This document shows, one piece after another, positions 35,150 to 45,263 of a stretch of DNA of 64,000 nt (position 1 is its first letter; every line of letters starts with the position of its first letter). Position numbers and translations under genes: made by a program. Origin of the DNA: an uncultured Maribacter sp. (GTDB lineage Bacteria; Bacteroidota; Bacteroidia; Flavobacteriales; Flavobacteriaceae); assembly GCF_947500985.1 (NCBI RefSeq), contig NZ_CANMTX010000001.1, positions 682,001 through 746,000 on the forward strand. Direction: 5' to 3'. Below the pieces are notes generated by a model. That model did not search any database, was not told where the DNA came from, and worked only from the letters and a program-made list of their open reading frames with translations.

Positions 35150-37363
35150 ATGGCGAAAACTATCATTATCTCAAATAGACTACCTGTACAATTACAAATT
35201 AGCAATGGAGACATTACTGCGGTACCAAGTGTTGGTGGTTTAGCAACCGGAATGAAATCTGTACACTCGGGTGGAGATAGCCTATGGATTGGCTGGAGCG
35301 GATTGACAGATGAAGAAATACCAGAAGAGTTAATCCCTAAAATTGATAAGGCACTAGCGGAACATGGATCTTCTAAAGTAAATCTTACAGAAAAAGAAGT
35401 TGATGGTTTTTATTACGGATTTAGCAATAGAACCATATGGCCTTTATTCCACTATTTTTTAGAATACTCTGAATTTGAGCTTGAAAGTTGGGAAGTTTAC
35501 AAGGCTGTTAATCAGAAATTTGCAGATGCTATTCTTGAAAAAGCTGATAATGATTATACGATTTGGATACACGATTACCAATTAATGCTAGTACCACAAA
35601 TGGTTCGTGCCCAAAGACCTGATATTTCAATCGGTTTCTTTTTACACATTCCTTTTCCATCGTATGAAATATTTAGAACACTACCTTGGCGACAAGAAGT
35701 ATTACAAGGCTTATTAGGCTCAGATTTAATTGGTTTTCATACCTATGACTATGAACGTCACTTTTTAAGCTCTGTGCGCAGACTATTGGGCTTAGAGGTT
35801 AGTTTTAATGATATTTACTTAGATGATAGAGTTATTAAAGTTGACTCTTTCCCCATGGGAATCGATTATAAGAAATTCAGCGAAGCAGCTAAAGAACATT
35901 CACAACGAAGTGAAGATGAAAAGTCTGAATTGCAAAAACGATTAGATACTCATAAAAAATCAGCTCCAGATGCTAAGTTCTTTTTATCTATTGACCGTTT
36001 AGATTACACAAAAGGTATTGCGAAACGACTTAATGCTTTTGAATATTTCTTAAATAAATACCCGCAGTATAAAGAGAAAGTTAGACTTATTATACTTGCC
36101 GTGCCTTCGCGCTCCAATGTACCGCAATATCAATTACTAAAACGTGAAGTTGATGAATTAGTTGGTCGCATTAATGGAGAACTTTCAACCGTAAGCTGGA
36201 CACCTATTTGGTATTTCTACAGATCTATGCCTTTTGAAAACCTAATTGACCTATATACGTCTTCTGACATTGCTTGGTTGACACCAATTAGAGATGGTAT
36301 GAATTTGGTAGCCAAAGAATATATTGCCACTAGAACTGATAAAACAGGGGTTTTAATACTTAGTGAAATGGCGGGTTCTGCCAATGAAATGAACGAATCG
36401 CTATTGATCAACCCTAACAATTTTGAACAAATTGCGGATGCTTTGAATGAAGCTATTAATATGCCAAAGGAAGAACAGATTGCCAGAAACACGCTATTAC
36501 AAAAGAGATTAGAGCGTTATAACGTTGAAAAATGGGCGAATGATTTTATGACTTCGTTAGTGGGTCAAAAAGAAAAAGACCAAACTTATAAGTCTAGAAA
36601 ATTTTCAGTAGACATCATGAATACAGTGATGGATAGCTATAAAAAAGCCAAAAGAAGATTAGTATTCTTGGACTATGACGGCACGTTGGCAGGTTTTCAT
36701 GCTGATCCTCAAAAAGCATCGCCAGACGAAGAACTGTATAAACTGTTAGATGCCATTTCTTCTCAACCAAATACAGATATGTATTTAATTAGCGGACGAG
36801 ATAAAGAAACATTCACCAAATGGTTCTTGCCCAAAAAATATAATATGATCGTTGAACACGGCGTATGGATCTCTCAAGGTGGTGAAGAATTTAGAATGTT
36901 AGAAAACGTTAAGAAAGACTGGATGGAGAAGATTTTACCAGTGTTAGAATCTTTTGTTGACCGTACCCCTGGTAGTTTTATTGAAGAGAAAAATTATTCT
37001 TTAGCATGGCATTACAGAAAAACAGATCCCGACTTTGGTCAAAAACGTTCTGTTGAACTGAATACGGTACTAACAAGCCTTATTGCAAATGATGACCTCA
37101 GTGTTTTAAATGGCAACAAGGTGATGGAAATTAAAAGTAGTAACGTGAATAAAGGTAGAGCTTCTATGCGCGTGTATTCTGAACATGATTACGATTTTGT
37201 GTTTGCTATTGGTGATGACTGGACCGATGAATTTATGTTTCAAGAACTTCCAGAGGAATCTATTACAGTAAAAGTAGGGCGCCAAAAAACACAAGCAAGG
37301 TACTTCGTTGATAACACGAAAAATGTTCGTGCAATTTTAAAGAGATTTGCCGACAAAGAATAA
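35150..37363 (+). CDS. trehalose-6-phosphate synthase/phosphatase fusion
   Basis: 737 residues. The OtsA (GT20) part spans about 1-470, with SNRLPVQL, SVGGLATGMKS, IWIHDYQLMLVPQ, IPFPSYEIFRTLPWR, SIDRLDYTKGI and RDGMNLVAKEY. The OtsB phosphatase (HAD) follows at about 500-730, with FLDYDGTLAGFH near 505, LISGRDKE and GDDWTDEFMF. It makes trehalose from UDP-glucose and glucose-6-phosphate via trehalose-6-phosphate in one chain, a stress-protectant pathway. The next gene starts 22 bases after the stop, so it may be cotranscribed. Confidence 0.95.
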   Translation: MAKTIIISNRLPVQLQISNGDITAVPSVGGLATGMKSVHSGGDSLWIGWSGLTDEEIPEELIPKIDKALAEHGSSKVNLTEKEVDGFYYGFSNRTIWPLFHYFLEYSEFELESWEVYKAVNQKFADAILEKADNDYTIWIHDYQLMLVPQMVRAQRPDISIGFFLHIPFPSYEIFRTLPWRQEVLQGLLGSDLIGFHTYDYERHFLSSVRRLLGLEVSFNDIYLDDRVIKVDSFPMGIDYKKFSEAAKEHSQRSEDEKSELQKRLDTHKKSAPDAKFFLSIDRLDYTKGIAKRLNAFEYFLNKYPQYKEKVRLIILAVPSRSNVPQYQLLKREVDELVGRINGELSTVSWTPIWYFYRSMPFENLIDLYTSSDIAWLTPIRDGMNLVAKEYIATRTDKTGVLILSEMAGSANEMNESLLINPNNFEQIADALNEAINMPKEEQIARNTLLQKRLERYNVEKWANDFMTSLVGQKEKDQTYKSRKFSVDIMNTVMDSYKKAKRRLVFLDYDGTLAGFHADPQKASPDEELYKLLDAISSQPNTDMYLISGRDKETFTKWFLPKKYNMIVEHGVWISQGGEEFRMLENVKKDWMEKILPVLESFVDRTPGSFIEEKNYSLAWHYRKTDPDFGQKRSVELNTVLTSLIANDDLSVLNGNKVMEIKSSNVNKGRASMRVYSEHDYDFVFAIGDDWTDEFMFQELPEESITVKVGRQKTQARYFVDNTKNVRAILKRFADKE

Positions 37364-37385
37364 TGTTACTCACAAACTATTCAAT

Positions 37386-38909
37386 ATGAAACAAATTTAC
37401 AACCTTGTATTTGTAGGTGTTTTTTGCTGCCTAACAACTTTTGCCCAACATGGCACAGAAGTTTATTTAGCAAATTTAGATTTGAATAATGACAGTTTGA
37501 AAATTAATGGAGTTATAAACATATCTCAAAATGAAGGTTATGACAATCAACCTTCATTTTTTTCTGATGATAAAATTCTATTCGCATCAACAAGAAATAG
37601 GCAAACCGATATAACCCTCTATGATATAAACGATAAAACAACAACTTGGCTTTCAAATACACCAAATGGTAGTGAATATTCTCCTCTGAAAATTCCAGGT
37701 AGAGATGCCATTTCTTCAGTTCGTTTAGACGAAGATGGTTTGCAACGTTTATACGAGTATGATTTAAAAACTGGTGACTCAAAAGTTTTAATACCAAATC
37801 TTAAAGTAGGCTACCATGTTTGGTATTCTAATGACATTATTGTTTGCACGGTTTTAATTGAAAACCGAATGGATTTAGTGGTGTATAATCTAAAAGAAAA
37901 TACCTACTACACCGCTCAGAAAAATGTAGGTAGGTCATTGCACAAAATTCTGAATTCTAAACTTATTAGTTTTATTTCAAAAGATATAGATAAGAGTATT
38001 ATAAAATCACTAAACCCTAGCACTAGAGAAATAAATAAGATTATTACAATTTTAGGAGAAACCGAAGATGTTTGTTGGACTGCTGATGGAAGCTTAATAA
38101 CTGCTAATAATAGTGACCTTTTAACCTTCAAGCCATCACTTGACAAAGAATGGAATTCATTATTCAAATTTCAACAAACTGATATTCATGGCTTATCAAG
38201 ACTAGCAATTAGTCCTAACGGAAAGTTTATTTCGTTCGTTTCTAAAGATGCTCCGCATAAGATTGTTCAAAAACAGGTAGAAACCTTCAATGCTCGTGAT
38301 TTAGAAGCGTTCGCAAATTGTTATTCAGAAGATGTCTTAGTAAAAAATTTCTCAAAGGATACCATATCCGTTGGCAGGGAACAATTAAAAGAGGGCTATG
38401 AAGCATTTTATAAAAGAACACCTGCTGTAGAAGTTAAAGTCTCTTCAAGAATTATAATTGGTTCTGCTGTAATTGACCAAGAATTTGTTTCTATTGGAGA
38501 TAAACAAAAACAGCAAGTGGCTATTTATGAAGTTGACGGACTCATAAAAAGCATGACTTTTATTAGAGATGAAAAAACAACTTTTGACCCAGAGGTCATT
38601 GTTCAAAGGCAACTTGAAGCTTATAACAATAGAGATATCGAAGGATTTTTGGCCACGTATTCTAAACAAACTAAAATTTATAGTTATTCAGGAACATTGC
38701 AGTCAGATGGTTTAGATGCATTAAGAACAGGCTACACTGACTTCTTTAATTCTGCCCCTGATTTACATTGTGAGATAATTAACAGAATTGTCATCGGAAA
38801 TAAAGTTATAGACGAAGAATCAATTACCGCAAATGGTAAAACTTTTAAAGGCGTAGCTATTTATGAAGTTGAAAATAATGAGATTGTTAAAGTAACATTT
38901 GTTAACTAA
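37386..38909 (+). CDS. secreted TolB-like propeller fused to two SnoaL/NTF2-like domains
   Basis: 507 residues from the ATG at 37386. An in-frame start at 37347 would overlap otsAB and precedes the signal peptide (YNLVFVGVFCCLTTFAQ). Residues about 25-300 show WD40-like repeats of the TolB/DPP type (PSFFSDDKILFASTRNRQ, SPNGKFISFVS). Two tandem SnoaL-like domains follow: the first has QVETFNARDLEAFANCYSED and the second QLEAYNNRDIEGFLATYSKQ, and both end with V-A-I-Y-E-V and V-T-F/M-T-F motifs. The domains are about 110 residues each and clearly duplicated. Function is unknown. Confidence 0.82.
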   Translation: MKQIYNLVFVGVFCCLTTFAQHGTEVYLANLDLNNDSLKINGVINISQNEGYDNQPSFFSDDKILFASTRNRQTDITLYDINDKTTTWLSNTPNGSEYSPLKIPGRDAISSVRLDEDGLQRLYEYDLKTGDSKVLIPNLKVGYHVWYSNDIIVCTVLIENRMDLVVYNLKENTYYTAQKNVGRSLHKILNSKLISFISKDIDKSIIKSLNPSTREINKIITILGETEDVCWTADGSLITANNSDLLTFKPSLDKEWNSLFKFQQTDIHGLSRLAISPNGKFISFVSKDAPHKIVQKQVETFNARDLEAFANCYSEDVLVKNFSKDTISVGREQLKEGYEAFYKRTPAVEVKVSSRIIIGSAVIDQEFVSIGDKQKQQVAIYEVDGLIKSMTFIRDEKTTFDPEVIVQRQLEAYNNRDIEGFLATYSKQTKIYSYSGTLQSDGLDALRTGYTDFFNSAPDLHCEIINRIVIGNKVIDEESITANGKTFKGVAIYEVENNEIVKVTFVN

Positions 38910-38913
38910 TTTA

Positions 38914-40077
38914 TTGAAACAAAAGCTACATATTCTCCCCATCATTATTCTCTCGCAATTTGCCTGCACTTCTACATGGTTTGCTGGGAATGCAATATTA
39001 GAATCGCTAACTAAAAAATTAGATTTTGGTGCAGACATTGTAAGCCATGTCATTTCTTCAGTACAATTCGGATTCATTATCGGGACCCTAATATTCGGCG
39101 TTTTAATGATTGCAGATCGGTTTTCTCCTTCGAGAGTATTTATGATTTGTGCCTTTCTAGCATCCGTTTCCAATCTGACATTAATTTATCCAAATTTAAA
39201 CGTAGGTGGTTTACTATTGGCTAGATTTAGTACAGGTTTCTTTTTAGCAGGTATTTATCCCGTAGGAATGAAAATAGCAGCAGATTATTACGAAAAAGGA
39301 CTCGGAAAAGCATTGGGATTTTTAGTCGGAGCATTAGTTCTAGGCACCGCTTTTCCTTTTTTAATTAAAGGAAGCCCTTTAGCAAGTCATCCAGACAAGG
39401 TTATTATGTTAACTTCTGGCATTACTGCTTTTGGCGGACTCATACTTTTTTTACTAGTGCCAAACGGTCCTTATCGAGTGGCAAGTACTACTTTAAAATT
39501 TGATGCGGGACCGAAGCTTTTCAAAAATTTCGAATTTAAAAAAGCTGCATTTGGGTATTTTGGTCACATGTGGGAACTCTATGCCTTTTGGGCTTTTACA
39601 CCTATTGCCATTCAATATTTTGCGATTCAATCAGGTAGTGATATTTCGGTCTCACTTTGGTCAGGAATCGTTATTGCCCTTGGCGGATTATCTTGTGCCT
39701 ATGGAGGTATTCTTTCGCAACGCATTGGCAGTAAGAAAGTAGCATTGATAGCTTTAATAGCATCGGGTTTTCTATGTTTAATTTCTCCACTTCTATTTTC
39801 TCTCCCTATTTATTTATTCTTGGTAGGTTGGTGTTTATGGGGCATTGCCGTTACCGCAGATTCTCCTCAATTCTCAAACTTGGTGGCATCAGCCGTAGCA
39901 CCCGAATTAAAAGGTACTGCTCTAACTCTAGTAAATTGTATTGGTTTTGCCATTACTATTATAAGTATTCAACTTCTAGGATCACTTCAATCGATCATCT
40001 CTATTGATCTTTTATTTATTCCTTTAGCTATAGGTCCGTTGCTTGGTGTATACTATTTATTGATTAAAAGACGATGA
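38914..40077 (+). CDS. MFS transporter
   Basis: About 390 residues with some 12 hydrophobic segments, matching the major facilitator superfamily. LESLTKKLDFG lies between TM1 and TM2 and the loop LMIADRFSPSRVF follows TM2. GLGKALGFLVGALVLGTAFPF follows in the N-terminal half. The substrate is unknown. There is no ATG at the 5' end. TTG at 38914 (MKQKLH after initiation) or TTG at 38899, which would overlap the previous stop, are the options; I prefer 38914. The close spacing suggests cotranscription with the propeller/SnoaL gene. Confidence 0.82.
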   Translation: MKQKLHILPIIILSQFACTSTWFAGNAILESLTKKLDFGADIVSHVISSVQFGFIIGTLIFGVLMIADRFSPSRVFMICAFLASVSNLTLIYPNLNVGGLLLARFSTGFFLAGIYPVGMKIAADYYEKGLGKALGFLVGALVLGTAFPFLIKGSPLASHPDKVIMLTSGITAFGGLILFLLVPNGPYRVASTTLKFDAGPKLFKNFEFKKAAFGYFGHMWELYAFWAFTPIAIQYFAIQSGSDISVSLWSGIVIALGGLSCAYGGILSQRIGSKKVALIALIASGFLCLISPLLFSLPIYLFLVGWCLWGIAVTADSPQFSNLVASAVAPELKGTALTLVNCIGFAITIISIQLLGSLQSIISIDLLFIPLAIGPLLGVYYLLIKRR

Positions 40078-40138
40078 TAAGTCCTGCTTATAAAGAAATC
40101 TCTTTATTATCCTATTAATACTATAGTATATGCTTCTA

Positions 40139-40146
40139 TACTTTTG
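40139..40146 (+). promoter_or_regulatory. -7 box (TACTTTTG) upstream of the M28 peptidase
   Basis: TACTTTTG matches TAnnTTTG and lies 85 bases before the ATG. No clear -33 element. Confidence 0.4.
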
Positions 40147-40230
40147 TGCCTGAAATTATGCTCAACCCTATATTTTACTTAATTTTAGAATTGTATTAAC
40201 CACACTAGCTTTACTCATAAAAAAATTGAA

Positions 40231-41562
40231 ATGAAAAAAATTTTACTGTTTACCTTTTTAACCTCAGCCATTACGTTAACTGCGCAAACCGACCAACGTA
40301 TTTATGATATTATTGATGCGGTTTCTGCTGAACGAATAGAAAACGATGTTACTAAACTTGTCAATTTTGGTACTAGACATACCTTAAGCGATACGGTTTC
40401 AACCACAAGGGGTATTGGTGCTGCAAGACGTTGGATCAAAAATGAATTCGAAAAAACATCTACTGAATGTAATGGGTGTTTAAATGTTTTCTTTCAAAAA
40501 GACTTAGTTAAAAAAGGTGCAAACGATCGTATTGTAAAAGATGTAGAAGTAGTTAATGTACTTGCTATTCAAAAAGGGACAAAATATCCTAATCGCTATA
40601 TAATTATGAGTGGCGATATCGATTCTCGTGTAAGCGATCCAACCAATTTCACAGATGATTCTCCGGGTGCGAATGATAACGCTAGCGGAATGGCAGGTAC
40701 CATAGAAGCTGCTCGCGTACTGTCAAAATATAAATTCGAGAACAGCATTATCTATATGGGTCTTTCAGGTGAAGAACAAGGTCTTTTTGGTGGTGGCGGT
40801 ATTGCGCAATACGCTAAAGATAAAGGCTGGGAAGTTATTGGTATTTTCAATAATGACATGATCGGTAATATTACTGGTGTGGATGGTACTGTAAGTAATG
40901 TAGATTTTAGAATTTTCTCTGAACCTGTACCACCAACAGAAACTGAAAAACAACGAAAAGCAAGACGTTTTTATGGTGGTGAAGTGGACGGAATTTCTAG
41001 ACAACTGGCGCGTTATGTACATAAAAACGTGAAGCAGTACATGCCAGAAATGAACCCAATGATGATTTATCGTTTGGATCGTTTTGGTCGTGGTGGACAC
41101 CATAGACCTTTTAACGATGCCGGTTTTCCTGGTATTCGTATTATGGAAGCTCATGAGAACTACACACAACAACATCAAGATATTCGTGTTGAAGATGGTA
41201 TTGCCTATGGCGATGTTCTAGAACATGTAAACTTTGAGTATGCAGCTAAATTAACTGCTGTAAACGCTATAAACTTGGCATCTATAGCTTGGGCACCGCC
41301 TGCACCAGAAACGGTTAAAATAGGTGGTATTGTGGAACCTGCCGCAAAATTTCAATGGAGCAAGGTTGATGGAGCAAAAGGATATAAAATATACTGGAGA
41401 GATACTACATCTCCCACTTGGGATTATAGCAGATATGTTGGTGACGTTTCTGAATTCTTATTGAAAGGCATCGTTATCGATAATTTTTTCTTCGGTGTTT
41501 CTGCTGTTGGCGAAAACGGATTTGAGAGTCCGGTTGTTTTTCCTAACGGAATTTTTAGATAG
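40231..41562 (+). CDS. exported M28-family zinc aminopeptidase
   Basis: 443 residues. Signal peptide (LLFTFLTSAITLTAQ), then the M28 catalytic core with the zinc ligand region DDSPGANDNASGMAG (near 145-160), the Glu pair in MGLSGEEQGLFG (near 177-185), FNNDMIGN and a late His in IRIMEAHENY. A C-terminal fibronectin-III-like domain (about 350-443) has FQWSKVDGAKGYKIYWRD. It cleaves N-terminal residues from peptides in the periplasm or outside. The M1 peptidase gene begins 18 bases after its stop, so the two are likely a peptide-degrading pair. Confidence 0.9.
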   Translation: MKKILLFTFLTSAITLTAQTDQRIYDIIDAVSAERIENDVTKLVNFGTRHTLSDTVSTTRGIGAARRWIKNEFEKTSTECNGCLNVFFQKDLVKKGANDRIVKDVEVVNVLAIQKGTKYPNRYIIMSGDIDSRVSDPTNFTDDSPGANDNASGMAGTIEAARVLSKYKFENSIIYMGLSGEEQGLFGGGGIAQYAKDKGWEVIGIFNNDMIGNITGVDGTVSNVDFRIFSEPVPPTETEKQRKARRFYGGEVDGISRQLARYVHKNVKQYMPEMNPMMIYRLDRFGRGGHHRPFNDAGFPGIRIMEAHENYTQQHQDIRVEDGIAYGDVLEHVNFEYAAKLTAVNAINLASIAWAPPAPETVKIGGIVEPAAKFQWSKVDGAKGYKIYWRDTTSPTWDYSRYVGDVSEFLLKGIVIDNFFFGVSAVGENGFESPVVFPNGIFR

Positions 41563-41580
41563 GCATAATCCATATTAGAC

Positions 41581-43188
41581 ATGAACAAATTACTTGTTGC
41601 TTTTACCCTTGGAATATTTACTTTTTCACAAGCTCAAACTTTTACTGAGCAAGATACGCTTAGAGGTAGTATTACCCCTGAACGTGAATGGTGGGACCTT
41701 AACTATTATCACTTAGATATTGATGTTAATCCTGATGATAAATTTATAAACGGAAGCAATACAATTCGCTACAAAGTACTGAAACCTCATCAAGTTCTAC
41801 AGGTAGATTTGCAACCACCATTGCAAATTAAAAAAGTGACACAAGACGGGGTCGAACTTAAATTGACGCATAACATTAATGCCCATTTTATACAATTAAC
41901 CAAACCTCAGCAAGTAGGTGATTTTAATGAGGTTGTTGTCACGTATTCTGGCCACCCAAAAGAAGCGGTTAAAGCTCCTTGGGATGGTGGATTCTCTTGG
42001 AAAAAAGATGCTAATGATAACGATTTCGTTGCTACTTCTTGCCAAGGTTTAGGGGCTAGCGTTTGGTGGCCGAACAAAGATCACATGTACGACGAAGTAG
42101 ATAGTATGTTAATCAGTGTAAAAGCACCAAAAGGATTAATGAATGTCTCTAATGGTCGCCTTAGAAGTGTTGACAAAGAGACAAATACCTACAATTGGTT
42201 TGTTTCTAACCCAATCAATAACTATGGTGTTAATGTCAATATCGGTGATTATGTACATTTTGATGAAATATATCAAGGAGAAAAAGGTGCACTTGATATG
42301 GATTATTATGTTTTAAAAGATAATCTAGAGAAAGCAAAGCCCCATTTTAAAGATGCTCCCAAAATGATGCAAGCCTTTGAATATTGGTTCGGACCCTACC
42401 CTTTTTATGAAGACTCATTTAAACTGGTCGAAGTCCCCTATTTAGGTATGGAACACCAAAGCTCTGTTACGTATGGCAATCAATATCAGAAAGGATATTT
42501 AGGTAGAGATTTATCGGGAACCGGTTGGGGATTAAAATTCGATTTTATTATTATTCATGAAGCTGGGCACGAATGGTTTGCAAATAATATTACTTATAAA
42601 GATGCCGCAGATATGTGGATCCACGAAGGGTTCACCTGTTATTCTGAAAGTTTGTTTTTAGACTATCATTATGGTACAGAGGCGGCAAATGCATATGTAC
42701 AAGGTATTCGAAATAATATTAAAAACGATAAGCCCATTATCGGTATCTACAATGTAAATCACGAAGGTAGTAGCGATATGTATTATAAAGGCTCTAATAT
42801 TCTTCATACGTTACGCCAGGTGGTAAATGATGATAGAAAATGGCAGACTATTTTACGTGGTCTAAATTCAGAATTCTATCATAAAACAGTTACTACTGAC
42901 GAAATTGAGAAGGTAATCGGTATAGAAATGAACCGCGATTTAAAACCCTTTTTTGATCAATACTTAAGAACGACCAAGATTCCTGTTTTTGAGTATAAAG
43001 TGAAAGGCAAAAAGCTATCTTATCGTTTTACTAATACTGTAGAGAACTTCACCCTGCCCATAAAAGTATATATCGATGAAATCCCTGTTTGGCTAGAACC
43101 TAGTAACGAATGGCAATCGGAAAAAATGAAAGGCAGCTTTGAAAACTTACGTGTAGATCCAAATTTCTATATTGAGACTAACCCTTAA
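41581..43188 (+). CDS. exported M1-family metallopeptidase
   Basis: 535 residues with a signal peptide (LLVAFTLGIFTFSQA). An N-terminal beta-domain includes YYHLDIDVNPDDKFINGS. Next comes a GMEHQSSVTYG segment (the place of GAMEN), and the thermolysin-like zinc site HEAGHEWFANN with the second Glu in WIHEGFTCYSE (near 345-372). The C-terminal ARM-like domain found in larger M1 enzymes is short. Role: aminopeptidase acting on exported peptides, working with the adjacent M28 enzyme. A 106-base AT-rich gap separates it from the next gene. Confidence 0.91.
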   Translation: MNKLLVAFTLGIFTFSQAQTFTEQDTLRGSITPEREWWDLNYYHLDIDVNPDDKFINGSNTIRYKVLKPHQVLQVDLQPPLQIKKVTQDGVELKLTHNINAHFIQLTKPQQVGDFNEVVVTYSGHPKEAVKAPWDGGFSWKKDANDNDFVATSCQGLGASVWWPNKDHMYDEVDSMLISVKAPKGLMNVSNGRLRSVDKETNTYNWFVSNPINNYGVNVNIGDYVHFDEIYQGEKGALDMDYYVLKDNLEKAKPHFKDAPKMMQAFEYWFGPYPFYEDSFKLVEVPYLGMEHQSSVTYGNQYQKGYLGRDLSGTGWGLKFDFIIIHEAGHEWFANNITYKDAADMWIHEGFTCYSESLFLDYHYGTEAANAYVQGIRNNIKNDKPIIGIYNVNHEGSSDMYYKGSNILHTLRQVVNDDRKWQTILRGLNSEFYHKTVTTDEIEKVIGIEMNRDLKPFFDQYLRTTKIPVFEYKVKGKKLSYRFTNTVENFTLPIKVYIDEIPVWLEPSNEWQSEKMKGSFENLRVDPNFYIETNP

Positions 43189-43294
43189 AATTCACTTTAC
43201 AACATATTAATTTTTAGCGTTCATCATAAATTAAATAGGATTAATTTCCTTTTTAAATTATGGTATTTTTACCGCATCTATTTGATAGGTCTCC

Positions 43295-44410
43295 ATGAAA
43301 AAAACGCTTGCCAGATATAGAAATAGTGCCTTCAGAAGTTTTATTCGAAGGCATTCTAAATATGCGCCAATACTGTTCTTTATTGGAGGATTCATTTTTG
43401 ATACCTTAACTTTAGGTCGTATTGACCGTACGTATGACCTTACGGTTTTATGTCTACACATGACCTCTTTATCTATTGCGCTATACCTCTATAATTTAGC
43501 TGATGATGGCAAATGGAAAAATACGTTTTTAGCACGGTATGAAGAATATTTGCCTTTAGCTATTCAGTTCTTTTTCGGCGGATTATCTAGTGCTTATGTA
43601 ATCTACTTCTCTAGAAGTGTTTCTTTATCTAAAACAGCATCGTTCTTTATAATTCTTGTTCTATTGTTGATTGCCAATGAGTTTTTAAAAAAAAGGATTT
43701 CTAATAAATACCTTCAATTTGGAGTGTACTACTTTATAAGTTTTACTTTTTTCACGTTTATGATTCCTGTTTTCTTAAAGGAATTAAACACCACGATATT
43801 CTTAATCTCCGGTGCGGTTAGCCTAGTAAGTACCTTAGTGCTTCTCACCTTTATCTATGGAAAAAGTCCTAGTACTCGTAAAGAAATTAAACTGGGTAAA
43901 ATGATTGTCATAATTTTAGCTATTTATGGCATTATTAATCTATTCTATTTTCTAAGATTAATACCACCCGTTCCATTAGCATTAGATAAAGGTATTGTTG
44001 CTCATGATGTTGTATTAAAGAATGGTAACTATGAGGTAACCTACGAATCTGAAGAATCGTTCATTTTTTGGAGAAAACACAAACTAGAATATAACTATAC
44101 TCCAGACCAAAGGGTGTATATATTTTCTTCAATCTTCGCTCCTACAGATTTAAAAAAGTCCATTTTTCATCGATGGAGAAGATATAATGACAAAACCAAA
44201 GAATGGGTAACTGTAGATGATATCGGTTATGATATTACAGGTGGTAGAGATGGCGGATTTAGAGGTTACACCTACAAGACCAATGTGATGCCGGGTGAAT
44301 GGGAAGTACAAGTACTTACTGAAGAAGAACAGGTATTAGGTGTTATTGGTTTTCATATTAACCTTAAAACAGACCAAGAACCTTTGCGTCTGAAGACAAC
44401 AAAGTTTTAA
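43295..44410 (+). CDS. DUF2914 membrane protein
   Basis: 371 residues. The first about 230 residues hold some seven hydrophobic helices (for example YAPILFFIGGFIFDTLTLG, FFIILVLLLIAN). The last 110 form the soluble DUF2914 domain, with VYIFSSIFAPTDLKKSIFHRW and GYTYKTNVMPGEWEVQVLT. This arrangement is known from Bacteroidetes and proteobacteria, but the function is undefined; the Trp- and Arg-rich soluble domain may bind sugars or polymers. It is a stand-alone gene. Confidence 0.85.
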   Translation: MKKTLARYRNSAFRSFIRRHSKYAPILFFIGGFIFDTLTLGRIDRTYDLTVLCLHMTSLSIALYLYNLADDGKWKNTFLARYEEYLPLAIQFFFGGLSSAYVIYFSRSVSLSKTASFFIILVLLLIANEFLKKRISNKYLQFGVYYFISFTFFTFMIPVFLKELNTTIFLISGAVSLVSTLVLLTFIYGKSPSTRKEIKLGKMIVIILAIYGIINLFYFLRLIPPVPLALDKGIVAHDVVLKNGNYEVTYESEESFIFWRKHKLEYNYTPDQRVYIFSSIFAPTDLKKSIFHRWRRYNDKTKEWVTVDDIGYDITGGRDGGFRGYTYKTNVMPGEWEVQVLTEEEQVLGVIGFHINLKTDQEPLRLKTTKF

Positions 44411-44500
44411 GTTGATAACAACATATTAAATTATTCAATTTCAAAACGTTAACTTCTAAATTAGAGTCTATAATTATAACTAGTTATTTAATTTTTTAAA

Positions 44501-44533
44501 TTGTTTACCGCATTAAAACATAGTCTACCTTCG
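44501..44533 (+). promoter_or_regulatory. possible promoter for the YkgJ gene cluster
   Basis: A TTG at 44501 is followed after 22 bases by TACCTTCG (44526-44533), a one-mismatch form of TAnnTTTG. It is 20 bases before the GTG start of the cysteine-cluster gene. Confidence 0.4.
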
Positions 44534-44552
44534 TACAACCTTAAATACATAA

Positions 44553-45158
44553 GTGACCATATATCAAAAAGTTCAAGCGGTAGATCGTATTTTCAACCAA
44601 TTGGATAAGGAGTTAGGCTCCTTTCAACAATCTACAGGACTTAGTTGTGTTGCCAATTGCGGACTATGTTGTTTAAAACCGGACATCAACGCTACTGCAT
44701 TAGAATTTTTACCACTAGCCTATCATCTTTTACTAAATGGCGAAACAGAACAATGGTTAGCGCAATTGCAAAATAATACTGAGGATAAACTCTGTCCTGT
44801 TTTGAACAAAGTTATTGCTCCGGGTTCTAAAGGCTTTTGCTCAGAATATGCACACCGTGGCCTTATTTGTAGACTATTTGGGTTTTCTGCCATGCTACAC
44901 AAGAACAAAACTCCTACTCTGGTTACCTGTAAACCTATTAAGGAACAAAAAACAGAAGCTTTTAATAATGCCAATGCTCATATTGCAGCTAATAAAAAAT
45001 ATCCGCTTATTAGTAATTACTATATGCAACTGCGCTCCATAGATGAATCTTTAGGAGAAGAATTGTTTCCGATAAGAATTGCCATAGAAAAAGCTATCTA
45101 TGCTGTTCTGGCATATTATGCCTATAGAGAACTACCTGGCAAAGACAATGTAGTATAA
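44553..45158 (+). CDS. YkgJ-family cysteine-cluster protein
   Basis: 201 residues with the CxxxxC-type cluster expected for UPF0153/YkgJ: SCVANCGLCCLKPDI (near residue 30), GFCSEYAHRGLICRLFGF (near 95-112) and VTCKPI (near 125). Such proteins are thought to bind zinc or an iron-sulphur cluster, with no proven role. The start is GTG at 44553. It is followed in the same direction by an alpha/beta hydrolase (105-base gap) and a GAF protein. Confidence 0.85.
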   Translation: MTIYQKVQAVDRIFNQLDKELGSFQQSTGLSCVANCGLCCLKPDINATALEFLPLAYHLLLNGETEQWLAQLQNNTEDKLCPVLNKVIAPGSKGFCSEYAHRGLICRLFGFSAMLHKNKTPTLVTCKPIKEQKTEAFNNANAHIAANKKYPLISNYYMQLRSIDESLGEELFPIRIAIEKAIYAVLAYYAYRELPGKDNVV

Positions 45159-45263
45159 TGTAGATTACTTTAAAAAAGAGATTAAACGTATCTTTATCAT
45201 TAGATTTTTCATCTTCCAAATTATTGCTTTGTGAGATTATAGTCATTTCTATAAAAGTTTATT

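Noticed and set aside
40765-41178. 137-codon - strand frame within the M28 peptidase gene
   Set aside because: A shadow of the coding strand, rich in Thr, His and Phe with no known domain.
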